From: Bremia lactucae
Taxonomy: Eukaryota; Oomycota; Peronosporomycetes; Peronosporales; Peronosporaceae
DNA: 64,000 nt
Direction: 5' to 3'
NCBI RefSeq assembly: GCF_004359215.1
Contig: NC_090610.1
Coordinates: forward strand, 3,644,001 to 3,708,000
Part shown: in pieces, positions 1-9,310 of the stretch
Position numbering within the stretch: position 1 is the stretch's first letter
Layout: the number at the start of each line of letters is the position of its first letter
The notes under the pieces: generated by a model
What the model was told of the DNA's origin: nothing
The model's database searches: none
What the model saw: the letters and a program-made list of their open reading frames with translations, nothing else
Made by a program: the position numbers and the translations under genes

Positions 1-137
1 CAAGCCTGAAGCTCGTTTATTCGCAATGTTAAAGAAATTGGATGCTTTTCTTGCCCTGGGGAAGGGCTCGCATCTCTATCGAGATGAGCGATGGGATTGA
101 CGTTTTCCAATCGAATTACAAGCGTCAGCGGCGCATG

Positions 138-332
138 TTATCGAAGGACCTTCTGATCCATCGGATGGATCTTGTCATACTGACGGACGAGGCCCTCAAC
201 GTCAGCAACCAGCTGGGACCGAGGCTTCCAGCTGTCATTCGAAGGTGTATAATCGCGCCAGCGAACCAGATAACGTGTTTGCTGCCTCTTCACATCACGG
301 TAACTTACGATGCGTTTCACAACGTTGACCAT
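138..332 (-). mobile_element. Ty3/gypsy chromodomain fragment
   Basis: Reading the minus strand gives an open stretch with RYLVRWRDYTPSNDSWKP, the aromatic-cage and helix pattern of the chromodomain found at the C-terminus of chromovirus integrases. It is followed by VADVEGLVRQYD. The same tail recurs on the plus strand near 45421 and, shorter, on the minus strand near 60000, so this is a dispersed repeat family. No integrase core is visible upstream within the window, so the element is a fragment. The homologous sequence continues to position 1, where it matches the reverse complement of about 45700-45760. Confidence 0.8.
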
Positions 333-348
333 CGTGGGAATCCGCCAA

Positions 349-870
349 TTATTGTGGTGGAGGAGGGAAAATTAGATTCGACCTATGTGTCGGATCTAGA
401 GTCGAAGATCGACAAACTCGACCAATACCTCCATGTATTAGAGGAGGGTCTTGATCACGAGTGCGGTAAGCAACAATCGTTGGAACAGATGGTGTAGGCT
501 CACTGTATCGAACGGTTGAAAACGGTTGAAAACCATTCGAAAAGTGCGTACTCAATGTTGGAGTACGAACGGAAGTATCACGCTCTTCGTGACACCCATC
601 GCGATTATGAAGAACTTCGGATTCGGCATGAGAATCTCAAACTAAATATTAGATTTTGGCTCGTGATCACAAGAATCTTTTGGGGATTCTTGAAAGGGGT
701 GGTCAGATCCGTCCGCGGAAGAATCCGCGTACTGATGGTACCGGCGGAGCCGACCAACGAAAAATATAGGATCGTGTGCTTAGTGCGAGGTTGAGTGGGC
801 GTCTTCGCAGACGACCCACCAACATTGCCCCTTTTAGGTGGCATCTTTGGCGCCGTGTATGGAAACACAG
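349..870 (+). mobile_element. Gypsy-like 3' internal remnant with coiled coil
   Basis: The plus strand carries two frames that together read as a heptad-rich, charged coiled coil (for example LESKIDKLDQYLHVLEEGL, then EYERKYHALRDTHRDYEELR), broken by a stop near 497. It lies just upstream of a purine-rich tract (about 957-970) that abuts an LTR starting at 971. It is therefore probably the degenerate 3' internal part of a plus-strand LTR element. Product not identified; gag-like is only a guess from the coiled coil. Confidence 0.45.
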
Positions 871-956
871 GTCGCTAGATGAGTGAGCTAGCGGCGCGTA
901 AAGCTGCTCGCAGTTCCTCGCTCCTCTTTGACGAATTTAACATGTAAATTCGTTCT

Positions 957-970
957 TTAAGGGGGAATGG
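957..970 (+). other. Polypurine tract of LTR family B
   Basis: The run TTAAGGGGGAATGG sits directly before TGTAACGGGC, the 5' terminus of the LTR. This is the usual position of the plus-strand primer in LTR retrotransposons. Confidence 0.6.
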
Positions 971-1499
971 TGTAACGGGCTAAAGTTGCCCAAATGCAAA
1001 GTAGTCCTTGTTAAGTGCACTTGGTGTACTTAAGGGGATGGTCAATTCCGAAATTAGAGTAATTAGACCGAGCACTCGGGTGTGGTTCACATTTGTGATC
1101 AACTCTTGTGTATGTGATGTACATGGGTGCATTCACATTAGGAGGGATGACGCCTAGAGTCATCCGTTACGCGAGGTATCTAGAAAGATACACTATTTAT
1201 ATTAAGTGTTATCTATAGAGATGGCATTTTGATTGGTAAAAATAGGTATTTATATTTAATACGATTAAATATAAATCAGTCTGAAAACTACTTCCTACTT
1301 GGTAAGTGCGCACGAGGAGCCGGATTACCGCTCCCGTGACGACACTTAACCAAAGTATTTAGTGCGTTGGGTGAGGTCGCTAACGCGCCCACCGCAACTA
1401 CCTCACTGCACGCAAGAGAAGCTGGTTAATCCGCTTCCTCGCTGTGCTAGGGTGTGTGTCTACGTAGAGCGTGGCCGCGTTACGACGTGCCCGCCTACA
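971..1499 (+). repeat. LTR, family B (3' LTR or solo)
   Basis: Begins TGTAACGGGCTAAAGTTGCCC-like and ends near GCCTACA. A homologous copy lies in the opposite orientation at about 27508-28003. Shared landmarks, in order, are GGTGTGGTTCACA, CTTGTGTATGTGATGT, the GTCATCCGTTACGC segment, CAGTCTGAAAACT and GAGCCGGATTACCGCTCCCG. The 3' boundary is set only by where the two copies stop matching. Confidence 0.7.
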
Positions 1500-1599
1500 C
1501 CTGCCGTCACGGAAGCGGTTGCGCGTCTTCACGTGCGCACTTCTTATCAAGAAAGTAAGTTTATGACTGATTTATATTCAATAGAAAGACAAAGTTGAT

Positions 1600-1797
1600 C
1601 TCCATCTCAACAGCCTTACCTAAAAGGCAAAGCTGGAAATATATTTTAGAGCACGATGTAAATGTTAAACCTCTTTATCCAGTTAATAGATGCCATCTCT
1701 GTAGATGTGCACCTCTACATGGCGAGCGTATTGTTTTAATAATATTAATTAACAACCTTTTAGTGTTAATTTCATGTAACGATACACCCCGTTACAC
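1600..1797 (-). repeat. LTR fragment related to family A
   Basis: On the minus strand it begins with TGTAACGGGG and continues through CATGAAATTAACAC, the first ~40 bp of the LTRs at 46584, 50192 and 58031, and then diverges. It is read as a truncated or divergent LTR in minus orientation. Confidence 0.5.
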
Positions 1798-1804
1798 CTA
1801 TGTC

Positions 1805-1905
1805 ATCACACACCAAGGGTGGGTTACTATGTGAACCTTACTCTAGTGGCATGTCATATTAATTCACATGAATAATTGACTTCTTCGTAAAGTGTACTTA
1901 AGAAA
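1805..1905 (-). repeat. Partial family B LTR
   Basis: Similar to 27868-27965: CACAAGGGTG.., ATGTGAACC.., a GTTGAC-type motif and then AGTRTACTTAA. A third, short family B piece directly abutting the family A fragment. Confidence 0.4.
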
Positions 1906-2316
1906 GCCCATTACAAGCTTAATTGCAATGTTAAAAGAATTTTTGAGTATTGAGGATACATTGTAGACTGTTTTTAAGGCTTATTTTACCAGACATGGTT
2001 AAACCTCTCTTTATACACAAGCACCTTCCGTGAAGGCGTTATCGAACGCGCTCTTAAATTGGAAGCCGGGCCATGAGAACTTTTGGATTCCTTATACTGA
2101 GCATTAAGCGGCATCTTCTTAAAATAAATCTTTGCGTGGTAAAACGGAATTATCGCCTTGAATTATTGCCTTGCTTTTATTTACTTTAAACGTGACTTTC
2201 TCAATAACATCATCAAAGTCTAAAATCAGGTTCATAAAAAGTTGCTTGATTGCTCATTAATTCTGTAAAGTAATCTTTTGCCGCATAATGGCAAGAATTG
2301 ATGCTTGAGTGTTAAC
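1906..2316. other. Intergenic, nothing recognised
   Basis: AT-rich, no convincing coding frame. It holds the 3' flank of the dCMP deaminase gene, which ends at 2317 on the minus strand. Confidence 0.5.
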
Positions 2317-3602
2317 TTATAGAGTTGAATTGAAATCGATCACCACTTTAGAGACTCGAAGCATATGCTGTGTATAGCGCACGCCAGCCATGTCCAACAA
2401 CCGGCGTGATGCCACAAATTTCCAACTACAAAATCCAGCGACAACTACGTCAGCAAGTGTACCAAATTGATATACCGCTATACTTTTAACATACTCGCAA
2501 TTGTACTTGTTTGAACAGTACACAACGCGCGAAATGCCACTCTAGAAATTAAAAGAAAAAAAAAAGTCAAGACGCTACATACTGTGACGATAATCTGGTA
2601 CCTGAATAATAAGCTTGGCACATTCATTGCAAGGAAAAAGTGCCACATAAATCTGCTCAAAATATCAAAATTGAGTCTGCCTAAAACCAAATTCCCACAA
2701 TTAAATTTTTACCGTGCATCCTTTTATATCGGTGGAGTTTTTATTAAGTATTGCATTCATTTCTGCATGACAAACATACTACCCACAATATGTAGTCAGC
2801 CTATATAATAATAATAATCGGACCCACATTCACTCACCGGATACTTTGTATCAAGCGGAGAGTCTGTCGCACTCTCCCGTGCCCACGGCAAACTGTCATC
2901 ATCGCAACCATTTGGAAATCCATTGTAGCCAATGCCAACAATCTTCCGTTCCGGACTCACAATACTGAAATCAACAGACATGAGTAGCTGGAAAATGTCC
3001 GTAACCGTGTCCACCTAATATTCTTACCAAGCACCAACTTGAGTCGACGGATCTAATTTATACAAAAACCAATGAAAAATTTTCAATTACTTGTAAAAAA
3101 TAATCGACTTTAAACAACCTTTCGACCGCATGGCACTTAGAAAAGCGACGCTCATGAAGTAATCATCCCATGACAAATAATCAGCTCGTTTTTGCACGCT
3201 TGATGACGTAAAAGTTTGCAGCGGTGTCATCGTCGTTAGCCGATTTAACGTCTCGCTATTAACGCTTGAATTTGGAATGGGGTCAATGCTGCTTTGTGCT
3301 GTCTTATTAATTTGCTCCTTTTTGTCCCTTCCCTTTCCATCTTTCTGATGTTTTATCGACTTAAGTTTGTTCGGAGTCATGCGAGCATCGTGTAAAGCTG
3401 CTGCTACCCAGTCCATGTGCTTCAATAGCACATGCTGCACCAAATTGGTGTATCCGTGCTTCAATCGCTGAGCACGCGTCTTGCCACACTTACAACGAAA
3501 GACCGTCGGGGCGTCGGAATTTTCTATCAAAGATGAAGGCTGTTCGATCTCCGAGTAAAAAAGCTCCATGATCTGCCGGCCACTAAGTTTTCGTTCCTTC
3601 AT
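2317..3602 (-). CDS. DCTD: dCMP deaminase with N-terminal BED zinc finger (7 exons)
   Basis: Deoxycytidylate deaminase converts dCMP to dUMP, feeding thymidylate synthesis. The gene was rebuilt from seven phase-consistent exons: 3602-3119, 3052-3028, 2964-2838, 2778-2713, 2652-2602, 2541-2495 and 2425-2317, totalling 302 residues. The catalytic half starts near residue 140 ([20 protein letters not shown]), continues with [11 protein letters not shown] and [11 protein letters not shown], and keeps the zinc ligands and catalytic Glu in VCHAEMNAI and FPCNECAK. The C-terminus is SKVVIDFNS. Exon 2 is only 25 nt. Residues about 33-65 (FRCKCGKTR...[13 protein letters not shown]) look like a BED-type finger of the kind seen in oomycete transposase-like proteins; family dCMP deaminases are about 150-180 aa and lack it. 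Deaminase identity is very secure. The BED domain is inferred from pattern only. Confidence 0.9.
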
Positions 3603-3717
3603 GGCGACAACAAGTTGCTCTTGATGAGCTACGATAAATTCCTTTTTGCTGGCGACATCCTGTATACATCTGTACGATGGGGCATGAAGTGAGTAGTATA
3701 CCTTTGATTAATTATTA

Positions 3718-3808
3718 CCAATCAAAACATTGACAAAACAATTTATACAAATCAAACCATCGAAAAAACAATTTATACCAATCAAAACGTTGATCAAACA
3801 AATTTCTA
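3718..3808. repeat. 30-bp minisatellite, three units
   Basis: Three head-to-tail imperfect copies of an A-rich unit (CCAATCAAAACATTGACAAA-type) start at 3718, 3748 and 3778. The array ends at the stop codon of the amidohydrolase gene, so it occupies its 3' flank and possibly its 3' UTR. Confidence 0.75.
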
Positions 3809-5893
3809 TTATACCACCGACACATTAACCAAAATTCGCTCCATGGCCATTTGAAAAGCCTGCAACTCCTCCATACTATACAACTCACACTTTAAGCGCG
3901 CTTGTAGAATGCCCATAAATACACGTATACCAAGAGGAAGGGCTTTGTCATTAAAGTCAAAGTAGTCCGAGTGTAACGCACGTAGTTTATCCGAATCGCC
4001 TTCCTCTTTCGTGCCAAGGAAAAAGAAACACCCTTTGCGCTCTTGAAGAAAGTAGGAAAAGTCTTCAGCCGCCATAAGTGGTAATCCTTCCTCACTCACG
4101 TATAGCCCCATGTCCATTGCAATTTGCTGCACTTGACGGGATTCAACAAGTGGATTAATCACTGGAGGATAACCATCTAAAAAGTGGACATTAGCAGTGG
4201 CGCCGTACCCTGCGCACGTCGCATGGACCAACTTGGCGACATGATCTTTAATTTTTTCGGCAATTTCAAGATCAAAGTCTCGAATTGTCCCACCAAGAAG
4301 TACGCGAGATGGAATCACATTATTAGCATCCCCTCCTCGAAACTGTGTGACGGAAACCACCGCTGTATCCGTTGGCGCCAGGGACCGGCTCACAATAGAC
4401 TGCAGGGCCTGGACGACAGCAGAGCCCGCAAGAATCGGATCAATGCACTGATGGGGTGCCGATCCATGCCCTCCAAGTCCATGAATATCAATGGTAAATT
4501 CGACTTCGTGAGCCATGACCGCGCCAGGACGGACGTGGATGCTGTATAATGAAAAAGGGGCATTGTGGCATCCGTAGACCTCATCTACATCCGTCAGCGC
4601 ACCTTCTTCGATCAGTTTCATGGCCCCACCTGGTCCTTCTTCGGCAGGCTGGAATAGAAAGCGTATGAAAGTATTTGGTGGCAGTAAGTGGGCCCTGCGT
4701 ACGACCATGACACAGAGTCCAAGGATTATGGCCATGTGACCGTCATGGCCACACATGTGAGCTGCAGGAGTCGACATTTGAACGTCCTGATCGTCGTCGT
4801 GACCGAAGGTAGGCGCTCCTATTGTTGTCGTTGTAATAGTTGAAGGAATCGGTAGTAGATTTGTCGTTGTCGTATATAAACTCACATCGAGACCGACGTC
4901 AGAGGTTCCAGATGAAGCAATTCCATTGCTATTACTAACCGAAACTCGTTCGACTTGTGTCTGATCTTGGCAACACGAGTTTTTGCGTTTCTTGTGCTTG
5001 TGACGCTTTCTTTGGTGTCCTCCCATTTCCGTAGAGCAATATGAAAGGTGTTGATTCAGCTCTTTCACTGGTAATGCATCCATGTCAGCACGAAATGCGA
5101 TAATAGGCAATTTGCGCTTCTCAGACATTAAAATTGTGGCATTGTCGTGGTAAACGTCGACTACGAGACCAGTGGATGCAATCTCACGGATATTCTTGCT
5201 TGGAATATGCAAGGCCTGTTCACAGAATCGTCGAATAAACGCCTGGGTGCGGAATTCCTGGTACCCTGTCTCGGGATACATATGAAATCCGCGTCGAATG
5301 TCACGTAGCACACGCGAAAAGCCCATCCATTCTAAATTCTCTGCATCCTTCTCGTTCGAACCTTTGACCTCCTTCACTACCTCGTCAGTAGCAGAAATCG
5401 ACGACGACTCAATTGCTTGCACAGTTGTTTCCAGCGGGTTCTTACGCTGTGTGAACTTACAAACGTACGGCATGATAGTGGTCAGCATGGTATCCAGTCC
5501 CTCTTTCCATGGGTCATCCGATGGATACATGTTCATGGCGTGAGTATTGCTATGCGAGATCTGTGAGGGCGTTGTAGCACTTACAGGAGATGAAGTGGCG
5601 CAGTTATTGCAACTACTAGTCTTTTCCACTTCAGGTATTGAATGGCGCGTGCTTTTTCCACGCAGACGCTGATCACGAATCTCCTCAGGGGTGTCATAGT
5701 AGCGCCGCAAAAAGTCGTCTCTTTTAAGCAAGAGTTTTCGAATTGCTGCCTCACTGACACCAAATTTGTCAGCCAGCTGTCGCTTAGAGATTTTACTGTT
5801 CTCTGACATTTGAATGATTTGCACACGCTGACGATCATTCAGACGCTTACCAGATCCCTGCTTTGCCTTCTTGGGCTCATCATGTTCGCTCAT
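3809..5893 (-). CDS. HTH-domain / M20D amidohydrolase fusion
   Basis: A single uninterrupted 694-residue frame if started at the ATG at 5893 (MSEHDEPKK). An in-frame ATG at 5995 would overlap the start of the divergent ATCase gene and is not preferred. Residues about 15-66 from this start form a helix-turn-helix of CENP-B/psq type (RQLADKFGVSEAAIRKLLLK). The C-terminal ~500 residues are an M20D peptidase of the IAA-amino-acid/hippurate hydrolase type: RRGFHMYPETGYQE, FRADMDALPV, metal site CGHDGH, catalytic PAEEGPGGA, GGHGSAPH, AAEDFSYF and HSDYFDFND. All visible catalytic motifs are intact. About 80 residues rich in Ser/Thr, with a basic KRHKHKKRK stretch, interrupt the fold between DALPV and CGHDGH. 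Substrate unknown; cleavage of an amide conjugate is likely from the family. Confidence 0.88.
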   Translation of the reverse strand: MSEHDEPKKAKQGSGKRLNDRQRVQIIQMSENSKISKRQLADKFGVSEAAIRKLLLKRDDFLRRYYDTPEEIRDQRLRGKSTRHSIPEVEKTSSCNNCATSSPVSATTPSQISHSNTHAMNMYPSDDPWKEGLDTMLTTIMPYVCKFTQRKNPLETTVQAIESSSISATDEVVKEVKGSNEKDAENLEWMGFSRVLRDIRRGFHMYPETGYQEFRTQAFIRRFCEQALHIPSKNIREIASTGLVVDVYHDNATILMSEKRKLPIIAFRADMDALPVKELNQHLSYCSTEMGGHQRKRHKHKKRKNSCCQDQTQVERVSVSNSNGIASSGTSDVGLDVSLYTTTTNLLPIPSTITTTTIGAPTFGHDDDQDVQMSTPAAHMCGHDGHMAIILGLCVMVVRRAHLLPPNTFIRFLFQPAEEGPGGAMKLIEEGALTDVDEVYGCHNAPFSLYSIHVRPGAVMAHEVEFTIDIHGLGGHGSAPHQCIDPILAGSAVVQALQSIVSRSLAPTDTAVVSVTQFRGGDANNVIPSRVLLGGTIRDFDLEIAEKIKDHVAKLVHATCAGYGATANVHFLDGYPPVINPLVESRQVQQIAMDMGLYVSEEGLPLMAAEDFSYFLQERKGCFFFLGTKEEGDSDKLRALHSDYFDFNDKALPLGIRVFMGILQARLKCELYSMEELQAFQMAMERILVNVSVV

Positions 5894-5982
5894 ATCGATG
5901 TGACCAAACGTGCGATTTTTTTCGAAATTAACACAGAAAACACGGTACAGCTGTCTTGTAATCGAGCCAAAACAGTGAGACA
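5894..5982. promoter_or_regulatory. 89-bp divergent promoter
   Basis: Only 89 bp separate the preferred ATG of the HTH/amidohydrolase (-, 5893) from the ATG of aspartate carbamoyltransferase (+, 5983). Both genes must be started from this interval or from within each other's 5' ends. No specific element is recognised with confidence. Confidence 0.5.
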
Positions 5983-7124
5983 ATGGCGCACACATTGGAC
6001 GGCAAGACGGCGGTTGGTGCCTGGGAAGGCGAAAGCATTTTGTCCATTGTGCAATTTAGTAGAGAAAGCGCACAGTACGTAGACTAAGTTGCATAGTACT
6101 GCAAGATAATTGTGATAGACATTTGTAGACGTGTGTTAGATGTGGCCGATGAAATGAAGAACATGGTCAAGACGCAGGGTGCCAACGACCTGCTGAAGGG
6201 CAAGGTACACGTTTCAAAATAGCTACTCGTACGAATTGATTCAGACCCGTTCGATGTAGCTCCTCGCCAATGTATTTATGGAGCCATCCACGCGCACGAG
6301 CAGCTCGTTTCAGGCTGCTATGAAGCGTCTTGGTGGCCTTGTTCTGTGCGTCAACGAAAGTTCGTCTAGCAGCCAAAAGGGCGAGATTTTACACGACACA
6401 ATCCGCTGCCTTGCGAGCTATGCTGATGTCATCGTACTGCGACATCCAAAAAAGGGCAGCGCTCTGATAGCAGCGGAAGCTACGACAAAGCCCGTGCTTA
6501 ATGCTGGTGACGGCGTGGGCGAACACCCTACCCAAGCCATGCTGGATTTATACACAATCTACAGTGAATTCGGTGACATGGCTACTTTTACCGGAAAGGT
6601 GGTTACTATGGTAGGTGATCTCAAGAACGGCCGCACCGTGCACTCGTTGTCCAAGCTTCTGGCCATGTATGGCGCTAAGTTTCATTACGTGTCTCCTGAA
6701 AGCTTAAAGATGCCGCGCGATGTATACATGGAGCTCAGCGAGCAAGGAATTGTGCAGAACGAGACCACTGACTTGGATTCCGTAATTAAGCAGACTGACG
6801 TCCTCTACGTCACGCGCGTACAAAAGGTCTGTGGTATATTGTGTACTACTAGTGTGCAATACTCCGACTAATTGCGAGGGGTACTGTAACCAGGAGCGTT
6901 TCGAAAACGAAGCTGATTATAATGCTGTTAAAGACAGTTTTTGCATTACACGGGATACGATTAAAGAGGCCAAGTCGACAATGGTTATCATGCATCCAAT
7001 GCCGCGTGTTGGCGAGATTGCTAGAGAAGTTGATATTGACCCCCGTGCCGCCTACTTTCGCCAGATGGAGAACGGCATGTACGTTCGGATGGCGCTGCTT
7101 GCGCTCGTACTAGGCAAGGCATAA
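5983..7124 (+). CDS. PYRB: Aspartate carbamoyltransferase (4 exons)
   Basis: Catalyses carbamoyl phosphate + aspartate to N-carbamoyl-aspartate, the first committed step of de novo pyrimidine synthesis. Exons 5983-6074, 6129-6204, 6260-6826 and 6894-7124 join in phase to 321 residues, close to the usual ~310 of a monofunctional catalytic chain. Motifs: [14 protein letters not shown] (carbamoyl-phosphate loop), [23 protein letters not shown] and [11 protein letters not shown]. No CPSase or dihydroorotase domain is attached, unlike animal CAD. No targeting peptide is obvious at the N-terminus ([18 protein letters not shown]). All introns are 55-67 nt with GT-AG ends. Confidence 0.93.
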
Positions 7125-7204
7125 AACGATAGTAACCCATTTTCACATTTACTATGCCCATATGTTACACTTAATATTCAAAATGGTGAACTGATCAACG
7201 ACTA

Positions 7205-8098
7205 TTACCCACCGCAGCATAGAGCGTTCGAACACTCGGAAGCACTTTCACATCGGTATTCCACCGCATCGTCATATGCATCTACGTTCAATCGAGAGCC
7301 AAGAAAGAAAGCCAATTCTCTCACAAAATGGCTGGCATCATCATATAAAAACGGCGACAAGGCATTTTGCAACTCGCTGTAGCAGTGCTGTGGTCCACAC
7401 TGAGACACTTTGTTAAGACAGCACTCAATGATCGCGATTAGAACGGTCACGTCCACGTCACGTCCAATACATGCTCTCAGCTCTCTTTTCATCCATACTT
7501 CATACTCTCCTTTGACTTTATGCATCCTTGGAAATGCGTTCGAGTCGATAATGGGTTGGTTAGCGACTCGAGCGAGGCGCATATGGCGTCGGTAAACAAG
7601 TGAGCGGCGTCTTAAGCGTTCCTGATTGCAGTCATTATGATCCTTTAGTCTTGGCCTACCAGTTTGATCACGTATGCATCGTCCTTGAAAGCGAAGAAGT
7701 TCAAAGTCCACCTCACTGCGCACGTTGGCGTACACTTCCTGGAATGAATTCTTGCATAACGGACATGTTGGCACCTCGACACCGTGCAGTGCCTGACTGT
7801 GAGACCACGTGCTCAGACACTCAAAGCAATAGACGTGGTGACAGGTTGTGAGCATCACAGGGTCCTCTAACATCTGCAGACAGATGGAGCAGGTGTCCCC
7901 AAGCACGGCCAAGTCCGCTGCGCGAGGATCTAATTCGTCTTCGCTTGATACGATCACTTGGCCGTTGGATGAGGCAGGAGGGGCTACAGTGATCTGCGTA
8001 GTTACTGTCGTAATTAAAGCTTCTGCCTCACCGCGGGACACCCACTCGCTCTCGTCATGCGCCGCTGCCTCCGAATCCACACGGTTCCCCAGCGACAT
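7205..8098 (-). CDS. TOPORS-like RING E3 ligase
   Basis: Single-exon frame of 297 residues. A C3HC4 RING spans residues 70-115 (CSIC ... CHHVYCFEC ... CPLC). The C-terminal part (about residues 165-285) resembles the TOPORS middle domain: an arginine-rich RRRSLVYRRHMRLARV helix, a WMKRELRACIG stretch, then a helical block ending in HFVRELAFFLGSRLNVDAYD. TOPORS proteins are nuclear ubiquitin/SUMO E3 ligases; this one lacks the long SR-rich tail, so only the RING and adjoining domain are supported. Faces the LTO1-like gene in tandem on the same strand. Confidence 0.75.
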   Translation of the reverse strand: MSLGNRVDSEAAAHDESEWVSRGEAEALITTVTTQITVAPPASSNGQVIVSSEDELDPRAADLAVLGDTCSICLQMLEDPVMLTTCHHVYCFECLSTWSHSQALHGVEVPTCPLCKNSFQEVYANVRSEVDFELLRFQGRCIRDQTGRPRLKDHNDCNQERLRRRSLVYRRHMRLARVANQPIIDSNAFPRMHKVKGEYEVWMKRELRACIGRDVDVTVLIAIIECCLNKVSQCGPQHCYSELQNALSPFLYDDASHFVRELAFFLGSRLNVDAYDDAVEYRCESASECSNALCCGG

Positions 8099-8388
8099 TA
8101 TGCTCGATGTTGAGGAATATCATTGGGATAGCTTTTCTACAGCCAATAGCTTCGCAGTAATGAGAATATATCGAGTTCGTTTTCACATTATCTTATCTAT
8201 TTCTATAAACTTGACTGTGACGTTATCAATCGACCCTTAATTAAGCAATGCCTTTAAAAAAGTTGTTGCAGCTTTGAGGTAGCAATGCTCTAATGTAGAG
8301 CTGTGTGCAAATACAAGGAAACGTTTTCTGTTGGTCAAAATAGCCCTTCAAACAGAGACATTTGCTCCGAAATTGTCGAATTGGTTAC

Positions 8389-9081
8389 TTAAAATGACAT
8401 TTCCTTATGTGCCTTAATTTCCTCTTCACTGTACACTAATTTCTTCTGAAGACCCGTTATTGCTACAATGATTTTGAATTTGGCACGTATTAGAAGCAGC
8501 TTGTGTATGATATCGTCGTCTAACGAGTTCTGCCCAAATCAAAAGCAGCATTCAAATCGCTGCTAGTATCGTCTTCTCACGATGAAGGCTGACGTACCTT
8601 CAGCTCAAAAGTCTTTATCAATTCCCCAAAGGACGCTATCGACTTAGCTGCTCGAGGACTGCGCCAATAGAGTGATGCATCGGTTATCTATCAATACCGC
8701 AGCTTCATGTCGTGGACGAATTCACGTACGGTAAACTGCTCTTTAAGTCTCTGTTTTGCAACATATGACTCCACATTAAGTGACAGCCCTGATAAAATCC
8801 CAGCTCGCTACCGATTTCCGCGCCCTTTATAGTGCTTTGATACGAGCTCTTAGCGCTAGGTATCGGCATAACTTTCGAACGCAAGGAACGCACCCAAGTT
8901 CGTAGCCCTCTTCGATACCATGTTCACGACCTCGCTCCATACCCATCGCTTCACCTTGCGCAATGAGCATTTCTTCGTAATTGGAGATAGCATCGAAAGC
9001 GTCTGTAATGTTCGTCTGGCACTGCTTCGACATTTTTGGGTTCGAATGGGTTCTCTTCTTGACTTTCATAAAATTATCCAA
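8389..9081 (-). CDS. LTO1: LTO1/ORAOV1-like protein (4 exons)
   Basis: Four exons (9081-8894, 8834-8730, 8658-8598, 8529-8389) join in phase to 164 residues. The core is a regular GxxxG array, GMERGREHGIEEGYELG continuing across the splice as TIKGAEIGSELGFYQG, the signature of the Yae1/Lto1 N-terminal family. LTO1 with YAE1 forms an adaptor that delivers Fe-S clusters to the ribosome-recycling ATPase ABCE1/Rli1. The C-terminal helical exon (DDDIIHKLLLIRAKFK) also matches LTO1 layout. Typical LTO1 proteins are about 140-160 residues. The last exon is not visible as a stand-alone long frame and depends on the splice reconstruction. Confidence 0.8.
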
Positions 9082-9310
9082 GCATTTTAAACATTTAGTG
9101 AATATTTTTGATAATTCTGTATAATACGTTGAACGAAATGTAAAAGCAAATGCGACAAGAAATTGTCATAAAAAAATTCTAACTAAAAGTTCAAATTTTT
9201 CAAAATTAGTTACAATTAAAAGGGCATTTTGCATTGTAAATTTTAACAGTGTTGTGATGCTAATAAACTGCCCCATTTAGCCCAAGCTAACACCATCGTC
9301 TCTTTTAAAG

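Noticed and set aside
5894..5995. 34-residue N-terminal extension of the amidohydrolase from the ATG at 5995
   Set aside because: It would overlap the ATCase start, has no domain character and lies in the likely shared promoter.
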